Source: Yamagishiella unicocca (taxonomy: Eukaryota; Chlorophyta; Chlorophyceae; Chlamydomonadales; Volvocaceae). From it: 64,000 nt of DNA. The stretch covers positions 1,043,001 through 1,107,000 of the forward strand of contig BDSL01000012.1 in NCBI GenBank assembly GCA_003116995.1. The letters run 5' to 3'. Positions 54,901-64,000 of this stretch are shown here, piece after piece (within the stretch, counting starts at the first letter, position 1; each line of letters begins with the position of its first letter). The notes under the pieces are model-generated. The model saw only the letters and a list, made by a program, of their open reading frames with translations. It had not been told where the DNA came from and did no database searches. The position numbers and the translations under genes are program-made.

Positions 54901-57900
54901 CGCGGGGACGGCGGGGGGGAGGGGGGTGTCGGGAAAGTAGGCGCCCAAAACACATCTGCCCCAACGAACCCAGGCCAGACCCGTGATGAGAATACCAAAT
55001 GGGGCGCCCGCCCGCCCACCCACCAGCACACCGCTCTCCCACTAGGTTCAGGACAAACAAAGCCTTCTTCACTCGCGTGTCATACACACACGCGCGCCTG
55101 CGCGCCACGCACCAGTACAGCATGGTAGTGAAGAAGACCGGCATGAGCCGCAGCACCATCTTGACCTCCTCCACCTGCTGTGGTGTGTAGTGGCCCGCCA
55201 TGCCGTCCATGTGCATCACCGTGCCCTGGCTGGTCTGCCAGTCGGTGATGGCATCCTGGGTGCACAGGGAGGCGGGGGGCCAGGAGCGGCGGGTTTGACG
55301 GATTTCGCGAAGACTTTTCCCCCGTTTCAAACCCCCGTTTCCCCCCGCGTTTGTTTTTACGACCCGCTGTGTTTTAATTTCTACCCAGCGACACCCCTGC
55401 CGTATGCTCGTACCTCCAGCCAGCGGTGGCTCATGGACGGGCTCATGGGTATGGACATGTCGCGCGGGTAGCGGCGGCCGCCGTTCTGGTTGGTGCCGAC
55501 CGCGCCGTCGTGGAGACCCATGTAACTGGGCAGCGGGCTCGCGGATCCCAGCATGTGGTTGCCGCCGCCGTTGACGCCGCCGCCGCCGCCGCCGCCGGCC
55601 GGGTTGCGATCGCCGTTGGCGCCGGAGTACAGGTTGCCGCCGTGGAGGGTGCTGACGTCAGCCGCGCGCGGCTCGACGCCCTTCTTCTTGATCCACCTGT
55701 ACGGCGTACGGCGTACGGCGCGCGGATGAGGAGGAGGTGGTGCGACCGGCGCCGTGGGTCCCTCGCTGGCTTGATCAGCAGCCGGGCTCGCATGTATTCC
55801 GAGTGTACGACATGACGACATCGCGCGCTGCGATGAAACCCACCAGACGCGCATGTTTCTTGGTACGATCCAACCGTCGACGTCCATCAGTTCAAACACC
55901 AGGTCAGCTCATGTGATAAAACACATCCTGCGTTCGCCCGCCCATTTCAACCCAAACCCACCCAACGCCCACCCGCCCACCCACCTACTCAACTTTACGG
56001 GCCCTATGTCGGCTCACGGGTTTCCCCTCCACCCAACCACCCCCAGCGCCCAGCCGCCCACCCCCCAATGCACTCAACGCACAGCCGCCCAACCCCCAAC
56101 GCACTGCACTGGCTTCCTAACATCCCCCGTAGTTCTGCCACTTAGTTTCTGTCCTCCGTTTCCCCCCATGTCGCGTAACCGGGTCTCCTCGCCAATCCCC
56201 AAAACCGCCTATGTCGTACGTGTTTCATATGTCGTGCAACGGGGCGCCAGCCCCAAACCGCGCCGCCCCAAAACAGATTTTTACGCGTACACGGGTTTCC
56301 CTCGCAGCCCCCCCCACCTGTTGTGCATGGCCGCCGCGACCACCCTCACCACTCGCTCCATGGGCGACTCCGTCGGTACGACATGCTTATACACATGGCG
56401 GCCCCCCGCAAACAGCAGTACGGCGGTGGCCATGACGACGGCTGCAGGGAGGGTGGAGGTGGTTGGGGGGCACGCATGGGGGTTGTATGGGTGCGCACCA
56501 GCAACGGGACAGTACGACAAGAGGATGCGTCATGTGGGTAGCGGTTGTGACGTGTCACTCTCACGAGGACATCCAAATCCCAAGGGTCACCGGGGGGCGG
56601 TGGGCCGACTACCCGCCCGCTTGCATCCCCATCCTTGCCCCCGTCCCTGCCGCTGACCCTTTCCCTGCCCCCGGCGGTCTGTCTCTCCTCCCAGGTGGAT
56701 CCCGAATCCCGCTCTCCCAGGTGGATCCCGACTCCCACTCACCTGGGATCCCGAATCCCAGCGTCCACGACACCTGGTCCTGGATGTACACGATGACGGT
56801 GCAGGCGATGAGCGAGCCCACGTTGATCGCCAGGTAAAACCAGTTGAAGAAGGACTCCTTCTCGCGCCGGTCCTGGGGGGGGGGGTGCAGCGGCACAGGA
56901 GGGGAGGTTTCGAGGGAGACCCGTGGATGCCAGGAGGGGAGGGGAGCGGAGCAGCGGGAGGGGGAGGGAAGGGGAGCAGCGGGAGGCGGAGGGGAACGGA
57001 GCAGCGGGAGGGGAGGGGAGCGGAGCAGCGGGAGGGGGAGGGAAGGGGAGCAGCGGGAGGGGGAGGGGAACGGAGCAGCGGGAGGGGAGGGGAGCGGAGC
57101 AGCGGGAGGGGGAGGGAAGGGGAGCAGCGGGAGGGGGAGGGGAACGGAGCAGCGGGAGGGGAGGGGAGCGGAGCAGCGGGAGGGGGAGGGGAACGGAGCA
57201 GCGGGAGGGGAGGGGAGCGGAGCAGCGGGAGGGGGAGGGAAGGGGAGCAGCGGGAGGGGGAGGGGAACGGAGCAGCGGGAGGGGAGGGGAGCGGAGCAGC
57301 GGGAGGGGGAGGGAAGGGGAGCAGCGGGAAAGGGAGGGGAACGGAGCAGCGGGAGGGGAGGGGAGCGGAGCAGCGGGAGGGGGAGGGAAGGGGAGCAGCG
57401 GGAAAGGGAGGGGAACGGAGCAGCGGGAGGGGAGGGGAGCGGAGCAGCGGGAGGGGGAGGGAAGGGGGGTGGGGTGGAAGTGGGGCGTGGGGACGGAGGG
57501 GTATGTGTATGCGTGCCAGCTCATACCGGTGCGTGCCAGCTGATACCGGTGCGTGCCCGGACACCGCCCTCGGCCCCACCAGGTTCCACTTACGTACGAC
57601 ATCCTTATCCACCCTCTCCCCCCCCGCAATACACCGGTGCCTACCCTGGACCCTTCCCCTGCACGGCTCTTTCCCCCGGATACTTCCTCTCGCGGAAACG
57701 ACTTGCGTGTGCTCTGCATGTGCCCCTAGTTTGTTGTTTCAACGCGCTGACGAGTAAAGTTGCTACTGCGGGCTCCCCGGGGTGCTGGCCTCTCTGTTTG
57801 CTCGCACTTGCTGTTTGCTCGCACTTGCTGTTTGCTCGCACTTGCTGTTTGCTCGCACTTGCTGTTTGCTCGCAATCGCGAGATAGCGCTACCACGGACA

Positions 57901-59711
57901 GCTAGCTGCTTAGCGCCGTTTGACTCCTCGAGTACGGCCGCCGGCTGCTTCCGGCAGTGCGCTGGCCGAGTACAGGACCGGATGGCCGGACCGAAGCAGT
58001 GGACGCCCGCATCCGCAGGCGAGCAAACCACCTCAGCCGCGTAGAGTACGGTGCAGTACAGTACGGTGCAGTACACGAGGCTTTGGTGCAGATGACGCGG
58101 CTGCTGTGCGCCAAGGCCACCTGTCTGAATTTGAATTTTTAAAATGAAGTAAACCCCGCCACGCCAGTGTCCGCTACGCCACTCTACTCCCGGGTTCTCT
58201 CTTTTTTTCGCACCCCACTACTGCCGTACTCCGGTACGTGAAACACACACGGAGCCGTACCTGCGGGTCCGCCTCATTAAACTGGTCGGCTCCGAAGGCG
58301 GACACGTTGGGTTTGATACCTCCGGTGCCCAGCGCTATCACGGAGAGAGACGCTATGAGGGCGCCCAGCTGCGCCCAGGTCGCCGTGTCACCGTCCGCCG
58401 GCGTAAGGCCCGGCAGCCATGACGTGAGTGCCAGCATGACCATACCCTGGGAGGAGAGGGGGAGGCGGGGTTGGGGGTGCGGTTTTGGCTGGGTGCGGGT
58501 GCGGGCGGTGGCAGTGTGTTGGTTAGTGAGGTTGCTTGGCCCTGAGTCTGCATCTGGGATGGGGGTTAGGGTTGAGGGGCGCGGATGTTCCGGTGCGGGG
58601 GGGTTCGGTGCGGGGGGGGGGGTGCAGGAGGCGGAGGAGCGGAACTGGTAGCGGCTGTGGAAGACGAACGAAAGGGGCTGGGGGAGGTGGTTGACCGTCT
58701 TGATGTGCCTGCCAAGCCTGACAGAAGATGTCGCCGCTGCTCGCACCCTTGTCCTTTTACCTCTGCTCCCACGGCCCCCTGCCGCCCTGCCACCCGCCCC
58801 CGGCTCACCACTAGGTAGATGGTGGAGAAGACCAGGATGGTCTTGTAGCGGCCCCATCTGGAGTCAGCCAGGTAGGCGCCGATGAGTGGCGTCATGTAGC
58901 ACGTGCCCTCAAACACGCTGACCTGCATACATGCGCCAGAAACTCGGCCGGTCAACAGGCTGAACCACCCAGGCGATTGCGCGGCGGTACGCCAAAACCT
59001 TCATGGCAAATCCTCCGGACTAGGGGCTGGCATGTGACCCAGATTGGCACGTGCTCCCGGCGGAAACCTAAGGGAAACCCGGCGCAAACCGCGGGGTCGT
59101 CACCCGCTGGGCGTTACCCGCCCTGCCATATGCGCACCCATTCATGCGTGTATATGCATGGCAGGGCTGTGACACAGCGCGGCCTAAGCCATCCCCCGCT
59201 ACCGTCATCGCTCAGGGCTGGCGAACCTGTATTGCTGCGTCCGCCGGGTCCCCGCCCATCACGTTGGTAATGTACATGACAAGGTTCGTGGCCAACCTGC
59301 GTGCAGGCGGTAGAGGCGGGTGAGATATACACAGGAAAGGAACAACAATTGAAGCTCCTCGGGACCAAGGCAGCCATGTACAAGGGCTCCTGCAGTGTCG
59401 AATCGCGGCGGCGCGACAGCCCGCTGGCCTTTCCAACGCCAAGCCCGTACCCACCCATAGTAGGCCAGCCGCTCGCAAAATTCATTGCCTGCAGGGCAGC
59501 GCGTAAGACCCACGTGTTTGAACGGAAAGGCGACGGGTCGGAACAACCTGCGAAACGCACGTGCCGACTCCTGTGCCTAAGCCGATGCCCCGACATCCTT
59601 ACCAAGAATAAACGGACATACTCTCCATAATGTGGACTTCTTCGCCTGGGGTTCCGGCTGCTCCAGCAAAGGAAGCGCTTCATCCGGCTGCTGCGGCCGT
59701 CTAGGAGCCAT
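51973..59711 (-). CDS. NPF/POT (NRT1/PTR-type) proton-coupled transporter, 15 exons, 723 aa
   Basis: This predicted 12-helix proton-driven importer belongs to the family that moves nitrate, di/tripeptides or other solutes; the substrate cannot be told. Exons: 59603-59711, 59455-59488, 59227-59296, 58809-58922, 58261-58446, 56743-56872, 56318-56441, 55414-55696, 55113-55255, 54580-54748, 53948-53999, 53409-53504, 53072-53202, 52690-52785, 51973-52407. All have GT-AG borders and keep frame. Motifs: proton-coupling ExxER with YYG ([10 protein letters not shown], residues 39-48), [16 protein letters not shown] (after 80), the PTR signature [17 protein letters not shown] (149-165), [17 protein letters not shown], and EFFYDQ (542-547). 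The central cytosolic loop after helix 6 (about 256-350) is long, with a run of seven glycines (290-296). A Gly/Ala/Pro-rich tail of about 80 residues follows the last helix. The start is the only ATG before exon 1's conserved splice. Expression is not tested. Confidence 0.93.
53229..53320. repeat. 18-bp minisatellite in intron 12
   Basis: About five copies of GGAGGGGGCAGGGGCTGA. It lies between exon 12 (53,409-53,504) and exon 13 (53,072-53,202) of the transporter gene. Confidence 0.9.
56935..57470. repeat. GGGAGCAGCGGGAGG minisatellite in intron 5
   Basis: More than 500 bp of purine-rich units built from GGAGCAGCGGGAGGGGAGGG and GGGAAGGGGAGCAGCGGGAG, strongly strand-asymmetric. It makes intron 5 the longest of the gene (1,388 bp). 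Open frames of 200-350 codons across it are repeat artefacts. Such G-runs could form G-quadruplexes on the plus strand, opposite the transcript. Confidence 0.92.
57794..57873. repeat. 18-bp minisatellite in intron 5
   Basis: More than four copies of CTGTTTGCTCGCACTTG (17-18 bp) lie within the same long intron. Confidence 0.85.
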
Positions 59712-59869
59712 GCTTTCTAAATTTGTGGCTTAGACGGTAGAATGAACCAGCAATGTTTCCCACGCTGTCTGTTACAACCGCCTAGTTCAGCTGAGGCACA
59801 GTTTTCGTCGACATTACGGTGTGCTTATTTGCAGTGGCCCTCCACGGATTCATTGGATCGTGAGAATGC

Positions 59870-59874
59870 TTACA
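59870..59874 (-). terminator. Candidate TGTAA poly(A) signal for the SNARE gene
   Basis: TGTAA on the minus strand, the usual poly(A) signal of volvocalean algae, about 680 bp after the SNARE stop. A second one lies at 59,772-59,776. Either would end the transcript before the transporter ATG at 59,711. Position only; not confirmed. Confidence 0.3.
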
Positions 59875-60551
59875 ATCTCCATGCAGAATGCACTCGCAGC
59901 TCCAGACGTCAGTCTAGCTCCAAAGATTGCACCAATAGTACGGCAATTGTACCCGTGTAGCAAGGGTTTTCGTCCTTTGTACATGCGACGTGCAAATGTG
60001 GGTGCGAATGGACAGGATATTGCCCTTTAAGTAGAGCCTACGCACTAGAAACTCAGCATATTTTGGGCCGGCTTCGTTGTTGACGTGTGTCTACGCGCTC
60101 GACGGACGGCAAAGCACGTCCGTGCGCCAGGTCATACACACCGGTGTTGTTCAAAAGATATATACGTCCAGTTCGTCATGTGTCCAATGTTAAAAGCTAC
60201 GTTGCCAGTTAGCCAGCCATCATCCACGTGATAGGAATATCCGCGCATACTAAGGCCAACGTTCGCATACAGCCAATTGCAAATACCGTACCCATGGCAG
60301 GTAACATGCGGTCATCGCCATGCAGTGACGGAGATATGCGAAACCGCCCCCAGCATGCACTGCACGCATTGTGGTCTCAAACAGCCATGCCTACATAAGT
60401 CTCCCGCGATAGTTTCGTCGCTGAGCCGTAGCCCAGACCTCGCTCTCCCGAGTGCACGCCACCAGATGCACCCTCGCTCCGCGCCCGCCCAACCTGCTCT
60501 GATTGTCCTTGTTCTCCCTGCCCGCACCCCAGCCCTAACGCAGCACGTGGC

Positions 60552-61909
60552 CTAGTGCTTGAGGCAGTTTCCGCCCGAGAAGCACACGAGCAGGAAGATG
60601 ATGACTGCCAACAAGATCACAGCGAACGCCACCACGATCTTCATCTTGCAGTTCTGCATCCACATCTTGCGCCGCAGATTACGGCCTGTCCGCTGGAAGC
60701 GGTCGGCCTGGGAAGTGACACATCAAGCAAGCAGAGATGGGATCAAGGGCCAAACCAACACCTTGGCAGATAACAGGGGGGAAAGCCCGTTTCGGCCACA
60801 ACGGATGTAGCTGTCATCCACACACAGACGCCAGGGCCCCAAAGGCAAAGTCACGTTTTCGCGCCAATCATCTTTCATGTCTCTCTGCGGCTTCGTGCTT
60901 ACCTCGTTCATGAGGTTCTCGGTCTTGTCCGTCAGCAGCTCGAGCTTCTCTCCCCGCGCCAGCACCTTTTCAATGTTCTCTGTCATGATGCCCTTCACCT
61001 CGTCCACCTGGATACGCGTGAGCGGATGGGGTCTGTGATGGGGACTAGCAGTAATTTCCATGTCACCATACTGACAAGCTCTCCAATTGACCTCGACAGG
61101 TTCGATAGCCAATGTTTGGGTTGTGAGGAAGGGCAGGGTTGTGCGGGAAGCATGCCCCTCCGTTGAGGTTGTTAGCCCCGGGATGGAGGTGAAAGTCACA
61201 CTACGTAACACCATCGCAGACGAATTCCGTGCATGTCCGTCAGCCGGTGCGAATAGAAAATGGGTCAAGAGTCATGTAACTCACCGGAAACCACCAACCC
61301 CTTCCGTCAGTACTCCAACCCTGAAGTACGCCTTCTCACCTTCTTCTGTACAGATGCCACCTTCGAATACTCCTCAGGAAATTGCGTGGCGTGCTCCATC
61401 ATCTGCTTGAGCTGCTTGCTGTACAAACGAAACACCCACAGTTCATGACAAGTGCAGGTCATACGGCGCCGAGCAGGGGTCAACCCCAAAAACCCACCCG
61501 AAGGAAGAGTTAAGCGACCCCTCCTTAGCTCCCTGCGCCTTGTCAGCATACTTTATGCTGAATTCACTGGCCATCTTGTCAAGGAAGGCTGATGGAATGG
61601 CCCTCCCATATGCCTCATCCGCTACCACGAGGTAGGCTGCATACAGTTGTCAAATTATGGTAAGATGTAGAGCAGGTGCCAGGTGTGAAGGGGCTCACAA
61701 CCGAGGCTGCAGAGAAGAGAAGACTCACTGAAGCCAGCCCGGTTCAAGAAGTTAAACGTATGGCCATCCACATTGAAGGTAAATTTGCCTTCGTTCTTTC
61801 CAGCTTTTTCCAAGTAGTCCTTAGCTACCGCGCCGAAGTTGCCAGAGAATGCTGCATACTCGGCCACAGTTACGGTGCCTTGAGATACGCTGCTGTAAAT
61901 CAGCGGCAT
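60552..61909 (-). CDS. Longin R-SNARE, VAMP7/VAMP72 type, 5 exons, 219 aa
   Basis: This is a vesicle-side R-SNARE that pairs with Q-SNAREs to fuse vesicles with endosomal, vacuolar or plasma membranes. Exons: 61729-61909, 61498-61636, 61340-61418, 60903-61007, 60552-60707; all are GT-AG and in frame. Residues 1 to about 115 form the longin domain (IYSSVSQGTV start, GNFGAVA, DGHTFNFL, TYLVVADEAYGR). Residues about 120-185 form the SNARE coiled coil (DEVKGIMTENIEKVLARGEK); Arg151 is the zero-layer arginine. Then RRKMWMQNCKMK precedes one C-terminal membrane anchor (about 192-211) and a short lumenal tail CFSGGNCLKH. Length and order match the family exactly, and the VAMP72-like longin features suggest a secretory or endosomal role. 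The next gene, the NPF transporter, lies about 840 bp downstream on the same strand. Confidence 0.96.
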
Positions 61910-63505
61910 CTTTGTGTTTCTGCGACTGTGGCCACCGCTGCCTACAGCCTACAGGTCTGCTCCTTGCGGGGGGGCGATTCAAAGGAGTTGGTGATTGTCC
62001 AAACTCCGCAAACGGACCGGTCGTCAAGGCTCCTGGACAACTAGTACAGTCTGAATGTCAAAGGGAGATCGGAAATTTTCCGAAAGCACGCCAGCGCAGA
62101 GATACTGCCAGAAGCGCAGCGGTCAACCCCTGGAAGCTGGTGCGTAGAAAACAGCTGAATGGAGCTTGCTAAGGATATCGTGGCTTTAAAGTTGTTAGGT
62201 GCATAGGAATGAGGACTTGGCCACGGTATTAGGAGAAATGACTTTCTTTTCTTGGGGCCAAGCTTTCCGTACCATTTTCGCTCAAACAGACAAACCTACG
62301 CGTAGCTCTGTAGAAGGACTCGTGCACTGCCATCAAATAAAGAATGCCATACACGCAACTCCAAGCAGCATGTTATTCCCTTCATGTGTATGATTAGGCT
62401 GTGTGTGCGTTGGCCCTGACCACGTATGTTTAGGATTGCCCCGGCATCCCTGGCTGTACACATTCGGTCAGAAGATATCCTCGCAATGAAGGGAGCGGCG
62501 GAAGAAGGCCAATATAATCTTGCAGAAAGTCGGACGGAGATAAGCCGTGCCCTCCCACCTTCACGAAACCACCCGACCCCAACTTCGGCAAAGGGTCCGG
62601 TGTAAAGCTTGCACATGCCGCCAGAAACTCACCAACACTGCGACTGCCACGGGGAGGTTTCCACATGGACTTCCATTACAGCTACGACTAATAACGGCTG
62701 CAGGTTCCCCCCATACGACCTGCGGGTTTCCTCTCATATCGTCCCTGCATACGCAATGAGCGCGCAACACCGTTCACTGTTGACCCTCGGTTTCAATCCC
62801 GCTCAACAGGCAATAACCAGGGTATCCTTCCGGAGCGGAAGCAAAAATAAGAAACTGCGGCAGCATGACCGCGGCACGGCACCTTATTTGCCACCTGCTT
62901 TGTCGCACTTCGTCTGAGACGTAAAACTATCACCGCTAGCTGCTTTCGCCACTACCTTTCGGCGACGCCCATTCTCGCTCCACTGCTGCTGGCATGACGC
63001 TCGCTCTCTCGCTCCGCTCTGTCCCGATCGCTTTAAGCCCGCCGACGATTCTAGACATGAAGCTACCATGGCTTGCTTGCAGCCAAAGAAGTGTGCTTTG
63101 CAGACTAGAAGTCGCGGACCTGCATGTCAGCCGCCTCCGCCACCAGCGGCAACCGTGCTGTAAGGCCCACCAGCGACGAACCCTGCGCTCGTAAACGCAA
63201 TAGGAGGTCGGCCGACAGGTCAAGAGTCGAAATCCGGGCCGGTGGGCGCGAGTTAGTATCACGCTGTGTCCTCTTCAACACCAGAGGGGCAACGGGATGA
63301 CTTGGCGGGATGCGATGCAGGGCACGCGCTGTACGGCATGCGCTGTACGGCATGCTACGCGAAACCCGCATGAGTACGTCCTTCGGGCAGCCGGTATGGT
63401 GAGCCAGGAAACGCCTGCAGCTGCAAATCTACGCCAGTAGTCAGGACGCGACGAAGGAGACAACTATCGGCGGGATTTCTGGAGCCGGCCGCCGGGCGGC
63501 CCCTT
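61910..63505. other. Intergenic region, no firm gene
   Basis: This holds the presumed promoter and 5' UTR of the SNARE gene. Two minus-strand frames have reasonably normal composition but no known family: 62,666-62,430 (VGEFLAACASFTPDPLPK, ending GMPGQS) and 63,371-63,105 (ISTLDLSADLLLRLRAQG, ending DMQVRDF-stop). The latter could be the last exon of the gene at 63,821-63,934, but I could not join them with confidence. Confidence 0.5.
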
Positions 63506-63713
63506 GGCGCAGTCCCATGCGACCATCTGCCGCTCGCTGCCCCTCCCTGGCGCAGTCCCATGCGACATCTGCCGCTTGCTGCCCCTCCCTGGCAGTCCCA
63601 TGCGACATCTGCCGCTTGCTGCCCCTCCCTGGTGCACTCCCATGCGACATCTGCCGTTTGTTGCCCCTCCTGGCGCACTCCCATGCGACATCTGCCGCTT
63701 GCTGCCCCTCCCT
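63506..63713. repeat. 42-bp minisatellite, 5 copies
   Basis: Five copies (40-43 bp) of a unit with GGCGCAGTCCCATGCGACAT and CTGCCGCTTGCTGCCCCTCC. Length differs between copies, so it is not a coding repeat. It lies about 110 bp downstream of the exon at 63,821-63,934 on the minus strand, probably in an intron. Confidence 0.9.
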
Positions 63714-63820
63714 GGCGCCGCCGAGCCAAGCTGAGACCGCATCCCGATTCCACCCCATGCTCTTGTCCATCTCTGCCGTTATCAGGCACATATCGTCCAT
63801 CCTGACCGAACGCGACCCAC

Positions 63821-63934
63821 CATGCCGTAGGCGGAGCATATGGCGGTGAAGAGGAAGAGCGTGTTGTACGCCAAAATGTACGCCTGCATGCCCAGCTCGT
63901 CCGTGGGGGCCTTCCATACGTCGTTCAAGATCAC
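63821..63934 (-). CDS. One exon of an unidentified membrane protein
   Basis: A 114-bp exon bounded by an acceptor (CATTCCGCAG) and a GTGGGT donor gives 38 codons with complete codons at both ends. It starts VILNDVWKAPTDELGMQAY. The second half (AYILAYNTLFLFTAICSAYGM) looks like a membrane helix preceded by a YxLxYN pattern, which loosely recalls the first helix of PTPLA/HACD-type 3-hydroxyacyl-CoA dehydratases; this is only a guess. Upstream exons would lie beyond the right edge of the window. No downstream exon could be assigned. Confidence 0.55.
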
Positions 63935-64000
63935 CTGCGGAATGCTGTGGTGTGGAAGGTGCACGGAGGCGGGGCAGGCCGGGCGGGCAAGGTTTTGCTC

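Noticed and set aside
56587..57905. 341- and 353-codon frames
   Set aside because: They span a purine-rich minisatellite and the splice sites of transporter exon 6, so they are intronic artefacts.

Overview
This window looks like nuclear DNA from a GC-rich green alga, most likely a chlorophyte of the Chlamydomonas type. The evidence is a plant-type NPF/PTR transporter and a plant-type VAMP72 R-SNARE, both split by many short GT-AG introns with GTGCGT, GTGAGT or GTGGGT donors, together with LINE, tRNA-headed SINE and DNA-transposon remains. The species cannot be fixed from the sequence. No operons, rRNA genes, CRISPR arrays or intact tRNA genes were seen.

Bases 1 to about 29,190 are retroelement-rich heterochromatin. 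One LINE family is present eight times: one long plus-strand copy (11,061-15,923, open frame with partial endonuclease, reverse transcriptase and zinc-knuckle region) and seven 5'-truncated minus-strand copies. Three tRNA-like SINE-type families are interspersed. A compound block of about 3.4-3.9 kb occurs four times in the same order: SINE-A head, composite repeat, CATAGG-rich satellite, 15-bp array, 14-bp array, then a conserved 45-bp end. Two of these blocks belong to a segmental duplication of about 5 kb whose copies lie 17.7 kb apart.

Bases 29,190 to 33,126 hold direct repeats, a long foldback and a tandem array with GGGAGCATG/CATGCTCCC arms. From 33,127 to 49,158 lies a 142-bp satellite of about 45 copies with higher-order structure. 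Two related terminal-inverted-repeat transposons (A1 and A2) interrupt it. A2 has about 195-bp TIRs, a 5-bp target duplication and an internal 177-bp x 13 array. A1 is itself interrupted by a third element (B) with TIRs of about 0.57 kb, which carries a broken tyrosine-recombinase fragment.

After a sharp boundary at 49,158 the sequence becomes genic. An NPF/POT proton-coupled transporter (15 exons, 723 aa, 59,711 to 51,973) and a VAMP7/VAMP72-type longin R-SNARE (5 exons, 219 aa, 61,909 to 60,552) lie in tandem on the minus strand. A single exon of an unidentified membrane protein (63,934 to 63,821) suggests a third minus-strand gene running off the right edge. The two complete genes have unrelated jobs (solute import and vesicle fusion), and I see no functional link beyond adjacency.
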